DNA of 64,000 nucleotides from Polytrichum commune. Its lineage: Eukaryota > Streptophyta > Polytrichopsida > Polytrichales > Polytrichaceae. The translations under genes were made by a program, and so were the position numbers. The stretch covers positions 28,708,001-28,772,000 of the forward strand of contig OX485803.1 in the NCBI GenBank assembly GCA_950295325.1. Direction: 5' to 3'. The notes below the pieces were generated by a model that saw only the letters and a program-made list of their open reading frames with translations, searched no databases and had not been told where the DNA came from. The number at the start of each line of letters is the position of its first letter. Position 1 is the first letter of the stretch. Below, in pieces: positions 48,390 through 61,187 of the stretch.

Positions 48390-51300
48390 TTATGATTCTG
48401 AATCATCTGTTGGTGTAGACTGGGCCATCAATTCCAAAGTATCTGTTGGTGGAGACTGGGCCATCGCTTCACGTTTGCTCTGTTCAGATACATAGCGTGC
48501 AAATTGTTTCTCTTGATAAACCATAGCAGCCAGATCCTCCCGTCCAGCATCTTTATAACTGGCAATCACTGCATTGTATGTGATCTCATCAGGCTCACAG
48601 CCAGCTCGCTTCATTCTTTTAAAAAGTCGCGTCACTCCTTCTACCAGCCCCATCTTGGCATAGACAGATATCACAGTAGTGTAGGTCACAACATCAGGTT
48701 CTAATCCTCTGGTCTGCATCTCCATTGAAACGCGCAAAGCTTCGTCCAATCGTCCAGCATTTCCATAAGCGTATATCATGGCAGTGTAAGCAACTGTGTC
48801 TAGAGAAAAACCGCTCTTTCGAAGAGCATCACATGCTTCTAATGCTTCTTCATGCATACCTGCATGCCCATATAAAGTTGCTGCTGTTGTTAAGGTGTGT
48901 AAATTGAGTGGTATGCCTGCTGAGTCAGCATTCTCAAGCTGTTCTAATGCATCCTCAACTAACCCTGCCTTTTTCAAAATACCAGCTAGGCGATTATATG
49001 TGAATATATCAGGTGCAATTCCCTTCATCTGCATGCGCTCAAAGACCTCTCTAGCTTCTGTCACAGTTCGAGACATTTCCAACACACTGTTGAAGGAAAC
49101 TAGATTTGAGAGGAGATCCCCTTTCCACATTCTCTGTGCCACAGCTGATGCTTCCTGTCGCATCCCTGGGACAAGAAAATATTCGAGCAGGTCAGGCCAA
49201 AGAAACATCAGAAGAAGGCCCTCAATTAAAGACTGGGTTATGTCGACTGTACTGCACATATGCAAGGTTCTATAGATGAAGATCACCAAGGTGACTTGCT
49301 GTGCAGGAATCCCTTTGGGAAGATAGTTCACACACAAACTCAGTAATAGAAAAGACACAATATTTAAAGTCAATCTCGCTCTCTATATGAGAAGACCTGT
49401 GTATAATGTGGGAATTTTCTGGAAATGACTCACATAAGCCCAATTCTGAAAGACATTGTGTAGCCAGATGCTAAGAAATGATGACAAGAGAGTAAGGAGT
49501 TGTTCACCTGATTTCTTGTATAAGTTTAGCAGGATAGTCTGAGTGATCTCACTCTTATGAATATACTCGCCAACTCCTGCAGCCAGCTCTTCCATCATCG
49601 TCGTAAGATGTTTGGATAGGTCTACTCGCAAATTGACATCTGCTGCTGAGATCATGGTATCCCTCAGAATTATCCGAAATGTCACAGCATCTGGGGTTAA
49701 ACCACCTGCCTTCATTTTCTGATAGTACTTCAGTGCCATTTTCTTGTCCCTTCTTTTGATGAACATTGAAATTAATATGTTGTATGTAGCCACATTAGGA
49801 ACTGGACCTTCTTCAATGATCTTTTTGAAAATGGCCTTTGCTTCCTGCACTCGACCAGCACGACCACACGTGTGAATCATGCAGTTGTATGTCACTATAT
49901 CTGGGGCCACCCCTGCTTTCCCCATGTCACTGAAAACCTTGGACGCTTCTCCAAATTGGCCAGCTCTTGCATACAGGTCCATCATTATGTTGTACGTGTC
50001 AACAATCTTGGGTTGTGAGTTAACCCCAATCACATCTCCTCCTCCTAGAGGTTGCACACTATCAAGGGTTTCCTTTTCCTCAACTAATTGATCCTTCAAT
50101 AACATGTCCTGGAAGGACAACTTGCTGACAGCTAGCTCCTCATTTGATTCTTGATTTTCAAATTTGATTGTCTCCATCGCAGCTAGCTCCTCTAAAACAT
50201 GCGATACAGAGGCAAAACCCAAGAGGTGAGGCATGCCAGCCAGATAGTTTCCAGACCAACAGTCAATCTGTTGGCCAAATCTCCTCAGAAATTCAAGCAA
50301 GCTGACGAGCAAAGGTGGAAAACATTGTAGATTGCTGACACCGAAAAATCAGTGTGAATCTAAAATAAATTGAGTCTTTTCAAAGACTACAAGAGATCTG
50401 TCGAAATAGGCTCGCAAGGACAGTGCGTGTGCACTATAGAAGACGATTGTGAAGAATTTCTTCGGGATTACGTTTCACCTCAAAATGCAAGTGACCAGCT
50501 TTTAATGTGGAGTCAGTGTTCATACAAGTTCCTATCTCTTCAGCGCTAACTCGACATTTAGCTGATAATTCTCTCAACATTGATTCAACTCATAAATCAA
50601 CCTTTTAGGTCTTGAAATTGCAACCCCAAGTCTGGGAGGAATTGCTCCACTGTTGTAGTTTTATGTAATTGAATCAATGTGAAATCCGTATTGGATATAT
50701 AGATTTGAAGGGTTGTGATGTGAAGAGAAAGGGAAGCTCTTTCTTCAGGAAAGTGAATCCAAGAAGGCCGAGGGTGTAAAACTGTCTTAATTAGAAAGGA
50801 TTGCAGTATCTTGAATGGATTGAACGGCTTGACAAGAAAGAAACAAACCCTTGACTCTACATTGCACAGCATGTATGCAAATCTTCAACTGACATGCATA
50901 ACCACAACAAAATTCAAGAATTGATATGAGCGACACTTACTCCGTGGCTCGCAGTCTGATGATGTAATATCTTCCTGCATTGGCCATTGCAAGCTCTCAA
51001 AGAGCCTCCTACCCTCCTCTAAATCTCCAAACCTCTTGTATACACTCACAAGAGTGGTCATGGTCACTTCATCAGGCTGCAATCCCTTCTCCTTCATTCT
51101 CTCAAACCAGAACGTGGCTTCTTCTTTGCGCCCTGCTCTCGCATTCACATCAATCATTATACTGTATGTGAAATTAGTTGCAGTGACATTGTTCGTCACC
51201 ATTTCAGACCACAAGCTCTGTACCAAGTGCCATTTCCTCGCCCTCCCACACACCCTGAGCATGATGTTGTACAGGTAAGAATTAGGTTTGTAATTCTCCT

Positions 51301-51952
51301 GGTCCTTCAACCATCCAAAAATTTGAAGAGCTCGGTACCAACTCCTCTGCTCGTTGAGTATAATTGTCTGCTCTTTTGTCTTTAACCACCCATTCCATGG
51401 GGCCAGAGCCTCATCGATGTCATCCGTGGTTTCCAATGCCTTGAGCATAGCGGTCATCCGCCCACCATGTTTTTTCTTTACATTTCGCCCTGACTCACTC
51501 TCCCATTCCCTCCTCCGTAGAACTTTCACATCTCCCCCGCCCTCATAATCACTTAAAAACCTCCTACGCTCCGAAGAGGATTCTAAGGAATGGCTAGGCT
51601 CAGTATTGGAATCCTCTCCAAACCTACCCTCTCGCAACGCCCCAGACTCAAACCCATAGCGGGTATGTGGGCTGTGATGATCCAACCCACGTGTTCGATG
51701 CACATCTGTTTTCACAAAACTTCGTGGAATTTGACAAAGAAATTTCTCACGAACTTCCACGTCTCTTCTTGATTTACAAACATGCATATGTGTGTCCCAG
51801 TCATCTCCTGCCCTTCGAAGTCTACGCCGATGAGGATGCGACCCGAATTGCACAAATTGATTGCATGATACGATGGGTCTCTCCAAATTCTCAGGTACAC
51901 AAATACCCGACAAATAATTACTCACAGCAAATCTCTCCATTGTAAATGCCAT
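48390..51952 (-). CDS. P-class pentatricopeptide repeat protein, 3 coding exons
   Basis: Predicted organelle RNA-binding protein. Exons in transcript order: 50941-51952, 49508-50191, 48390-49165; 2472 nt, 823 aa, phases matching at both introns. The open frame continues 12 codons above the chosen start but has no ATG there; MAFTMERF at 51952 is the first in-frame ATG. The N-terminus is basic (HPHRRRLRRAG), fitting organelle import but not proving it. About 12-13 PPR motifs fall in three blocks: near 220-325, 395-510 and 590-790, with typical units such as PDIVTYNCMIHTCGRAGRVQ and PDVVTYTTVISVYAKMG. A ~75-residue acidic linker separates the first two blocks and a shorter spacer the last two. 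No E, DYW or SMR domain; the tail is TDTLELMAQSTPTDDSES, with a short repeat of AQSxPTD. The block LNEQRSWYRALQIFGWLKDQ followed by NIMLRVCGRARKW resembles AT1G73710-like proteins as I remember them. Its RNA target is unknown. Confidence 0.93.
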
Positions 51953-52248
51953 TTCAACATGGCGGAGATAGCACTCACAAGGTTGCACACATCGGCGAAT
52001 AATGCATCAACCTTGCCAGGACACACAAGGCACCCATTTTCGTCAACACTTGATGTGATATCCCTTCATCGCTCACAAGCTCTCCTCGTCGCTCCGATTC
52101 TTGCAAAAAAATTGCATCCCTCCGTGGGATGTAAAGGGGTTGATGGCGCCAAGGGTTTAGGGTTTAAGAGGAATCTGTTACCGCTTTGTTAGTACGTAAT
52201 AAGAAAAGTTTTATGAATAAGTTATAACAACCTCAATGGACACGAATC

Positions 52249-52320
52249 GGCCCCATAGTCTAGTGGTTACGACATTGGACTTTGAATCCAAGAGCCCGAG
52301 TTCGAATCTCGGTGGGGCCT
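52249..52320 (+). tRNA. trnQ-UUG: tRNA-Gln (anticodon UUG)
   Basis: A 72-nt cloverleaf. The acceptor stem GGCCCCA pairs perfectly with TGGGGCC, followed by discriminator T. The anticodon arm is TTGGA-CTTTGAA-TCCAA, giving anticodon TTG. The T arm is CCGAG-TTCGAAT-CTCGG with a good B box. A run of five T (52320-52324) follows at once, a normal RNA polymerase III stop. No intron and no encoded CCA, as expected of a nuclear gene. It lies about 300 bp upstream of the PPR start codon, divergently oriented. Confidence 0.95.
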
Positions 52321-52434
52321 TTTTGGGTGTTTTGTTAGTTAGAATGTCTTCATTATTGGCTACACACAACTAATCACCCGTCATACTTAGGTGGATTTTG
52401 AATGAGTTATGTCAACCTAATTGAACATCAAATT

Positions 52435-52506
52435 GGCCCCATAGCCTAGTGGTCACAACATTGCACTTTGAGTCTAGGAGCCCAAATTCAAATCTTAGTT
52501 GGGCCT
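52435..52506 (+). pseudogene. tRNA-Gln pseudogene, tandem copy
   Basis: A 72-nt copy of the tRNA-Gln gene 186 bp downstream. The D-arm region (ATAGCCTAGTGGTCAC) and the TTG anticodon triplet survive. The anticodon stem (TTGCA/TCTAG) and T stem (CCAAA/CTTAG) no longer pair, and one acceptor pair is weakened. The 35-40 bases before both copies are also alike (GAATAAGTTAT against GAATGAGTTAT, then CAACCT), so a segment of at least 110 bp was duplicated in tandem. Almost certainly not a working tRNA, though a T run still follows it. Confidence 0.85.
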
Positions 52507-53253
52507 TTTTGTAATGGTTGTGAAGGGCCGAAGCATCATCTTAGATGTGACCCAAGTTACACTTGGTCATCCTTTGTGAAAGAAAATCATTTCCCCGCTC
52601 ATGGGAGTTAGGGGCTTACCCCACTACATGCCCTTAAATTTCGGTGGTGGCAGTGATTGGTTGGGTGCAATTGCCGCTGCCCTAATGGGTACCACATAGA
52701 CGGAAGATAAGAACAACGTGGCTTTGAAAAGTGGAGTGCTTCCTCATAATGAACTGCCGTTAATTTATTTTTTCCCTGGAAGTTCCGGAATTTAGGTTCA
52801 GTTTTGTCTTCACGTGAAAAACCTGCTCACCATTTCATCGCATGCTCACCACTAAACTGCCGATAGTGTGGTACATGACCATTGGCAAAGTGATGAGATG
52901 TAAGCATTTGCTTTGAAAAGTTGCCGGAACTATAGTCCACATCACGGAACCCCAATTGCTGTAATGTGGTAAGCCCCTTAGTTAGATTAACAAGAATTTG
53001 AGAACATCATTGCCTAATAATCATCCATAATCTTACCAGCTATGTCTCCTATTTTCTCTAGCTTTTTCTTCCAATCCATGATGTAGTAGGTGTTGATAAT
53101 GAAGTCCAAGCTATTATGGACTTTGTCCAGTGGACATTGGTCTAGGGGTGGAACGAACAGACACTTCATTCACGTCGGCCTCCTAACGGACACCGAAGTT
53201 TCTCTTCTTCTTCTTCCAAGCTATTATGGCAGTTTCATGATCCACAACACTGC
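52507..53253. other. Spacer, nothing recognised
   Basis: No convincing frame, repeat or RNA gene seen between the tRNA pseudogene and MITE copy B. Confidence 0.5.
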
Positions 53254-53255
53254 TA

Positions 53256-53647
53256 CTCTAAATGTGATAATTCGTGTCATCAATTCTAATTGTCTTGCTC
53301 AATACTAATTGTAAACCACGGCATAGTGTCACCAACACTAACTGATATCCCAACATTATTTGTCATTCCTTGTAATTTTTTATTTTTTTATTTTTTTTTG
53401 GGGGGGGGGGATTATAGATGTACAGTGTTGCAATTACTTTCACTTACCAAGTGATTTTTCATCCAAATTTCAACATTCATGACACCATTTCATCACAAGT
53501 TGCTGACAAGAGAAGGTAGGGTTTTGGCCAATAGATGAACTCATTTATCATCCATGATAGTATTTGCAAACTTATTCATAAGTGTGATCCGAAAAGTTAC
53601 TATACTAACATTAAATACCATATGACACTAAATTATCATATTTAGTG
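53256..53647 (-). mobile_element. TA-flanked MITE, copy B (inverted)
   Basis: 392 bp, the reverse complement of copies A and C, ending ATCATATTTAGTG with TA on both sides (53254-53255, 53648-53649). Contains a T-run followed by a ten-base G run (53398-53410) not in the other copies. Confidence 0.82.
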
Positions 53648-53823
53648 TAGTTTCCCACACAAGCTATCACTCTTGTGTTTAAAACAATGTCCACACAAAG
53701 AGATGGGCATATGTCTTGCACCCGGTCATTTTCTTTACATTCTTTTTACAAAGAGTTTGTTTACGTTTTCTCTAAGCATCCATACGGCTAACTTTGGGAG
53801 AGAGAAATAATGTGCAATAGGTA

Positions 53824-54191
53824 CACTGAATATGATATTTACTGTGATATGGTATTTGATGTCACTATGGTAACTTTTCGGATGGCACTACTTATGAATA
53901 AGTGAACAAATATTGTCATGGATGACAGATGAGTTCATCCATTGGCCAAAACCCTACCTTCTCTTGTCAGCAACTTGTGATGAAATATTGTCACGGATGA
54001 TAAAAACTTGGATGGAAAATCACTTCCTAAGTGACAGTATAACCCAGTAAGTATATAATCCCCCAAAAAATTACAAGGAATGAAAAATAATGTTGGGTTC
54101 ACATTTAGTGTTGGTGACACTATACGGAGGTTTCCAATGAGTATTGAGCAAGACAATTAGAATTGGTGACACTTAAATATCTTATTTAGTG
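53824..54191 (+). mobile_element. TA-flanked MITE, copy C
   Basis: 368 bp, from CACTGAATATGATATTTACTG to CTTATTTAGTG, with TA at 53822-53823 and 54192-54193. Lies 176 bp from copy B in the opposite orientation. Confidence 0.82.
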
Positions 54192-54579
54192 TAGCTCATG
54201 CAGAAGTGATTAGTTATGGGCCACCATGTAAGGTAGAGGGTCCTAAAACCAACACCCCACCCAAATCCAACACCTATAAACGCCACCCAATAACCAACAC
54301 TCTCCCACCTTGAAGCGTTCCCCATGGTGTAGGAGTGTATGGGTCCATGGAGTAACGCTTTTAGGTGTCATTAGTGGCGCCACCTCATAGCGACCTCCAC
54401 TACCTCCATGTAGGGTAGGTAACTGGCTCCACTCTATCTCGGGTTGGTTCAAGGTGGGTTTAGGGTGGCTTGTCAATGCCTATTCTAGCCATTCTATACA
54501 TTGCAGGGGGAGTATAGCCATTCTATTCACAAAGTCACAGAGGTAGGCCCACAAAGCATAATAGCTTTGTGCCAAATCA

Positions 54580-57500
54580 ACGACATGAATGCGCCCTCTT
54601 TACCGGACAGAAGCTAATCCCATACCTATGACCAATAGAACCTATAGTTACCCGGGAGGTAGCCCTCACATTTGTCTGCCGCACGAGTGGCTCCCGGGTT
54701 CCTATTGATGATGGAGTCTTTACCATCTTTAGTGTTGTAGTTAAGAAACCGACCTCCATTGATCCATCGCCACTGGTCCAGATCCCAACTGAGAGTGGCC
54801 ACTTTGCCGTAGAAAAATATAATTTCATTTCTTTCCCCTTCCTTTTTAGGACCTCTATTGGTATGGATAATTTGAACCTCATGAAAAAAAACCGTCCATC
54901 TCCCCAAGTGGGTGTTCCCATTCCCTAAGGCACCGTGATGTGAGTGCCTACCGTGAAGCATTGTACCATGAGTGGCAACGTGAGATTATGCCATTGCATG
55001 CATGGGGGTGCAAAATCGGTAGCACTTCATAAAACAAAGGTTGGGTCTTCTTCATCATTTACATAAACCGGTCCATTACCCGGGGTGGGTAGTATCCAAG
55101 TCAACATCCAATAGGTGGCGCCCATTGTCCAAAGATCTTGTTTGTGAGCTCCTCCCAATCTCCTACCTCCGTGGGCGTAAGGTTGAATCTCTTTTGCATT
55201 TGCCTTCATGTGAGAAAATTTTGTTGTTCACTATCCCAAATGTCATCGACGCATTGAATACCTTTATAGTACAAGTTAAGGCCTTTAGCATATGTGAATC
55301 CCTTGTTGAGTAATCCACCCCATCGGACCATCATGTGTTCGAGTGCAATAACTCCATCCTAGTGCAGGGCAAGAGTTGATACACGCCTTTAACCATAACC
55401 TTCCAAGCCTTACTAATGTGCCCCCACACCTTGGAGCCCTGGAAACCTTGATGTAGTTTATTAATAAACCAATCTAAGTTAACCCCCTAGCTATGTCCTC
55501 ACTACGGTTTGAACCGTGCCAACCGATACTTGAGCATGAGTTGAAGGTTGGATTCTCATGGTTCCATAGCCCTAACTATCTATTTGCATAGGAGGCCAGT
55601 CTTGGCCGCCTCTGGGTCCACGAGCCCTAACCCTCTATATTTCTTTTTTAGACAACATTCCTTCCAACTAACTCTAGTGCGGGTGTGTTGTTCTTTTCTT
55701 GACCAGAGATAGTTACAGATAGCTCCTCTAATCTTTCCCATAATTTTGTTTGAACCCCCCCCCCGACTGAGATAAAGAACCAAAGGGTGGAGATAAGCAC
55801 ATGGTTGCAAATTAAAGCCCTTCTTGAGAGTGAAAGTTTCATAGTTCTTTAATAATCTAGTTTTTTTTGGAGATTTTGCCGTAAAAAAATTGGTCAACGT
55901 CTTGATTATTGAGGTTAAGTCCAAATGGCGTGCCAAGGAGTTTTGAAAGGTCACCCTCCTCCACCCATTGCCAGTTGTACCCCATGAACCATTTTGGCTT
56001 GTGCGTGTATTTATCGAACCAATACACGCATGATTCCTCCCAATTTATCTCCGTACCTGAGGTATTGTTAATTTTTTTTAATAACCGTACTAGTTCATCA
56101 ATAAACCTCTTCTCCCCTCTCATCATGAATGAGGAATTATTCACGTACTGTAAAATGCTTTGTTGTTTTTTACCCCCCCTGCCCGAAGAGAGGACCCTAT
56201 GATTCCTCATTCCGAGACCGTTTTCTTGATAATGTGGGTAAAAACTTCCCCCACTATGAGGAACATGTAAGGCGCTAGCGGACAACCTTGCCTAACCCCT
56301 CTCTCAATTTTAAACATGTTACATGGGTTGCCGTTAAAGTTAACGGCAGCGGATGCACTCCCAAAAAGCAATTTTACCCAATCCACAAATTTCTCATTTA
56401 TTCCCATTTTTTGCATTGTGAGAAACAAAAATCTCCAAGATACTTTGTTATATGCTTCAGAGAAGTCTAGTTTAAGGAAAACTGTAGGTTGCCTAGAAAC
56501 CTTCACCCAAGGGAGAGTTTCTTGGGTCAACACGATGTTGTCCAAAATGTCCCGGAGGGGTAAAAAATGTTGTTTGTTCTGGGCTAATAGCATCACTCAA
56601 CATTGGTTGGAGCCTAAGTTGCAAAGTATTTGCATAAATTTTGTATTTTGATGTGAGTAACATGATCCGGCACCAATAGTTAAGGTCTTGTAGATCCCCC
56701 TCCTTGGGAATCAAAACAATAAGCCCTTTGGTGACCCCCTCATGGAATGCCTTGTTTTCAATCCCACCAAGAAACATTCTATGGTAGTCCCAGCCAAATT
56801 TTGACCAAATTGCTTAAAAAAATTCCATGGGTATATCATCATGTCTTGGTGCTTTCCCATTAGCCATAGACGTCAAGGCGGAGGATAATCCCTTCTCTGT
56901 GATATCTCTAGTCATGGTAACATTCATTGCATTTGTGAATGTAGCTGGGAAACCCTCAAACACTTCTCTAAGAGCCCCTCCGAAACCTCCCTGTATCTAT
57001 GTAGCTCCTCATAAAAGTCATGACATATTCTATCTAGGTCATCTTTTCCTGTGAAAATTCGCCCATGTTTGTCCTTGAGTGTTGAGATGATTATTTGGGA
57101 GTGTTTTTGTCTAACTGATTTAAAAAACTTTGTTGAGCATTTGTCCCCTACCCTTTATCATTTAACTCTAGCTCTAATGGCTACACCTCTTGCTTTGCTA
57201 GTCTCAATTCTATCTAGTGTGCTTTGTAGGAGGCTGACCTCCCCTTGTTTATCTACGTTGTAAAAATTCTCGTGTAGTCTAGCATTATCAATTTCTAGTT
57301 TAGCCTTGGTGTCTAACTCTGCTTTCCTAAGCTCTTTTGCCTTATGCTTGCTATATTGTTTATATAGTCTAGATGTGATTCTCTGCTTGTAGAAGAAAAT
57401 GATTCTTCAGGTAAACTTGATCATTTTTCACTAAGTGTCTCAAGATTTCCCCTTTTAGATGTGTTACATTCCACTTGAATGTTAAGGCCCTTACTTCATT

Positions 57501-58479
57501 GTTGCCTATGCATAATTCCATTTGTATTGGGGAATGGTCTAACCCTACCGAATACCCATGAATATAGTATGACTTGTGGTGAAAACCTAGTCTACTTTGG
57601 CTTGGGGTGTAAAATATGTCCAACCTTGCAAGTCTTCTCAACCGTCCACTTTGCCCATTAGTCCATGAGAATTGGGTACCTCCTTCATGTGTGAAAGAAT
57701 TCTGAATTTGAAAGGCATTGAGTAATCCATTCCATGTGGATCTTTCTAACTCACTAATTGCTTTGCCACAATCGTTTGACTAGTTTGTGGCCTCTCCGTC
57801 GTATTGAAGTCTCCCCCAACAATCCAGTCGCAACCCTTTAACATGTTGGATTGGTATTTAGCCAACTACACTCTCCCAGGGTTGCTTCTAAGACCCAACT
57901 AGCACACCCTCGCATAAGCCTGGCTCCAATATTATCCATTAAGTTATCTTGAAGTTTGTGCTCTTGAATCATCACAATGTTTGTTTTGCGTGTTAATGAG
58001 TCAATAAAACACCTTTCCTTCCTAATGTTTTCCGGGTCATTGAGGCCATGGATGTTTTGTGTAAATAGGTTCCACTTCATAATTGATTGCATAATAAATA
58101 ACCTATGTCAATTTTCATTTCCTCCCTATAGGGGACTTGGTTTGGAACTCCCAAATCCTTCTTTGGTTTGGGGTTAACACATGTTTACCTCGTGCAATAA
58201 GGCTATTAGCACTATTTCGTATTGGTGTGTTCATGCCCTGAGCTACTTGTCCTTGCTTGAAATCTTTATTCCTACCCTATCCCTCTCATCACTTGATGCA
58301 GTAGGACTATCTAATCCAATACTAATTAAGATGTCATTGTAAACATTTTCCCTACGTCTCATGCTTGGGTGTAATTGAGTCTCTAGAATTACCTCCGGTA
58401 GCAACGCATATGGTAGGTGTAGTGGTTCCGCATTTTGTTGCAAATCCCTTTTGTACTCCATCTTTATGTCGAAAGTCAT
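54580..58479 (-). mobile_element. Decayed L1-type LINE, minus strand
   Basis: In order on the minus strand: endonuclease start (MKWNLFTQNIHGLNDP, MIQEHKL, 57838-58092), endonuclease C-terminal part (RLARLDIFY, GLDHSPIQMEL, about 57480-57640), RT (NYWCRIMLLTSKYKIYA; FLKLDFSEAYNKVSW; GVRQGCPLAPYMF, 56207-56777), LQYVNNSSFM where YADD should be (56136-56147), then the distal region (NNTSGTEINWEESCVYWFDK; KIRGAICNYLWSRKEQHTRT) to about 54.6 kb. Frameshifts and a stop break it. Two further minus-strand frames (58243-58479, 58696-58923) may be the 5' region or ORF1. Ends and target duplication not found. Confidence 0.88.
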
Positions 58480-60653
58480 TTCCCCTTGCTTATTTATTCT
58501 TTATGCCTTATTGCCAAACCTAGATGAGGCAATCTCATCCCTTTTTTTTATTGTTCCGTACTAGATCACCTCTACCCTCCTTTCTCAAGCTCCCCTTTCT
58601 TGTGGTTGTCCTCTTGGGACTACCTATTTCCATGTGACGCCTGGCTCAAGTGGCCCTTTGTGGGTCAGCCCGGACTGCTGGCCCTTCCGGTCCCCCTAGA
58701 CTACCTTTTCAATCACACTCCACATGGTTTTCCAAGAAGAGAGGTTTTGATTTTTGTTCCCCATTGCATGCGTGGTTTCTTCAGCCCCCGTCAGGCTATA
58801 TGTTGCCCTCTCTTGCCCAGGTTCCTGACATTTGTTGGCCCCATCTATGCCGCAACCTTTCAGGGCTTCGGCGTCTTCCTCACAACGTTCATGTTTGCCA
58901 CCGTTGGTCTCTTTGGTCGCCATTCCTTAGTTCATGCTCGGATCCTCTGCTCTCGTTTTGTTGCGCACCTCTTCATGAGGAGTTCCCCAAGCACCATGGG
59001 CACAAGGGGGACCCCGGAGTGATACATGGGACTTGTAGTGCCGTTGGTGAGAGGGCCCAAGTGATCTTAGTGTGGGTGAGGGCCCCGGGTGTTGGGAACG
59101 CCTCCCACCCACGGAGACTAGGAGGCACAACGGTAAGGCCATCAGCTATGCGTAGCTTTTGGTGTGTAGATTCTAGAATGCTCAAGAACACGTCAATCCG
59201 AGGTGTGAGCTAGGAGTTATGGCAATTTGAGTGATACAACAGTGGCCTGGGAGTGGCTCCTGGGACTTCCAAGGTTTGAACAGGCATAACTTCCTCAATA
59301 CTTGCCCAAATGAGGCAAGTGAGGAGTCCATCGGCATCTACGTGAAGCGTACATGATGATGAAGTGGTCGCTTGTTAGCATCAAATATCAAATAAGGAAG
59401 TTATGATGGTCTGAAGCTGCTGGGGGCTTCTAGGCCTAGCGGCTAAGGGAAAATGTCTACTTGGCCCCAACTCTTGGTAGAGAGACAAAAAATTTCTTGA
59501 TGGTGGGGTAGGGGCCTTGCCAAAAGTCTTAGAGGCTTATATGGGTGAGGTGGTGTGGCCTCACCCACCCGAGGCCGAACGGCATGGCCTCCATGGGCAT
59601 TGGCCCAATCTGAGAGCATAGTTGCCTAGTATGATTCTTGAATGGAGGGCTTGGGACCAATGAACTTAGCAATTAGAAGTTGATCTTTTAATAAAGCAAT
59701 GCGTTCATACATTCAATTTTTGCGAGTTAACCTTGAAGGTAATGGCATCCTTTCTCACCAAAAAGCCGCAAAAGGTCCTCTTCATGTTTGATAGCAGGAT
59801 CTCATCATGTTGTTCTTTGAACGGGTTCAACTCATCTCCCAATCCTTGATTACTGGCCTCCACCAACACTTCTATCATTGCATCTGTCATCTCCACATCA
59901 TGCTTTGGCACATCTCCCGAGATCCATCTACCCCAATGTTCAAGATTGAAGTCTTCAATGCCTTTCAAACGTGATTTGGCCCTTCGAAATATACCTCTCT
60001 CAAAACAACCCTTCAAAACGCTACCCCAAATTGAAAATGAAGACGTCACTTGAAGTCCTCAATATATTATGCCCACCACAAGAACCAACAAGGGTAGGGC
60101 ATTGTCACTACAAGAAGTGGAGTTAGATGCTTGATTCTCAATTCTTCACATTGTATTAGAAACATGTACCATATAACTCAGGCACACGTTCAAAATGAGT
60201 TTTGTATTTCATTTCTATATTCTTAGATTGACGTCTTGCATTTGAACGAACCCTTCAACTGAAAAACTGAAATTTGAGAGCCCTTCAAAAGGAAACGCAT
60301 ATGAGAGCTTCAATTTGAACACTGATCTGCCCCTCTCCTCCAACATCGGGTCAAAGCGCGGTGTCCACTGCCATACCTAAATTTTCCCGCAAAAGTTTCC
60401 ACCCTTTCTGTTGTTGCTCCTTTGTGACTGTTGCTCCTGAATCCTCGTCCCCTTGCCAATCTGTGTTCGTCCACCACTCAGATCTTATTGAGATATGCTT
60501 CTACACTATGATTCTTGTATGATTCTGCCCTAAAATTCCTTCAAACTTCTTGATCTACTCTAAACTCTCACGGATATATCTACTGCTAGGACTCTAGGAG
60601 TCAAGGACTAAAAATATCCCCAGACACTGGCTCCATCTGATCTGGACGATCTA
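58480..60653. other. GC-richer region, possibly LINE 5' part; no gene recognised
   Basis: 58.6-59.2 kb has overlapping frames on both strands up to 187 codons with no family I know; one could be the decayed first ORF of the LINE. A 114-codon minus-strand frame at 59705-60049 is also unrecognised. Confidence 0.4.
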
Positions 60654-60801
60654 ATGCACCCATCTTTTCCGCCTTAGAATGCACCCATCTATGCATCCAT
60701 CTTTTCCGCCTTAGAGTGCACCCATCTTTTCCGCCTTAGAATGCACCCATCTATGCACCCATCTTTTCCGCCTTAGAGTGCACCCATCTTTTCCGCCTTA
60801 G
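60654..60801 (+). repeat. Minisatellite with 62-bp higher-order unit
   Basis: A 25-bp unit (TGCACCCATC, then TTTTCCGCCTTAGAR) alternates with a 12-bp truncated unit (TGCACCCATCTA) as 25+12+25, twice, plus a final 25-bp unit. A single stray unit stands at about 61138-61157. Confidence 0.9.
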
Positions 60802-61187
60802 GCCCTTGCCACACGAGAGGCAGAGGAAGTTTCACAACTTCCTCCAACGTGGCACCTTGCCCAAGAAAAGTCTTCTTTTCCTTGTTTTTCTCCTTATATT
60901 GTGGGACTTCCGGGCACTAGTGCCCGGTAGTTGTGAACCACATTTATTGTGCCATGTCACTCTACTTTATTGCCAAGTAGATCCCGAAGCAAGATCCAAA
61001 GCAAGATCCGAAGCTAAAAAGTCATTGTTGCCACTCCCCATACTTCCTCTCATGTGGCAACCACTTGCTCATTTGAACCAATGCTATTCATCCAACTCAT
61101 TGCCGTTCCTCCCGTGTGGTACGGGCCTAATGCACAGTACCCATCTTTTCCGCCTTCATTCAGCACAAGGAGTCAAGGATTGACTTA

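Noticed and set aside
58600-59213. 140- and 187-codon plus-strand frames as genes
   Set aside because: They overlap each other and minus-strand frames in GC-richer DNA, and lie where the minus-strand LINE's 5' part would be expected.
60106-60125. CACTACAAGAAGTGG as a CACTA transposon terminus
   Set aside because: No matching inverted end or 3-bp duplication found nearby.
60654-61157. CRISPR-like array
   Set aside because: Units are contiguous with no unique spacers, in a plant nuclear genome; it is a minisatellite.
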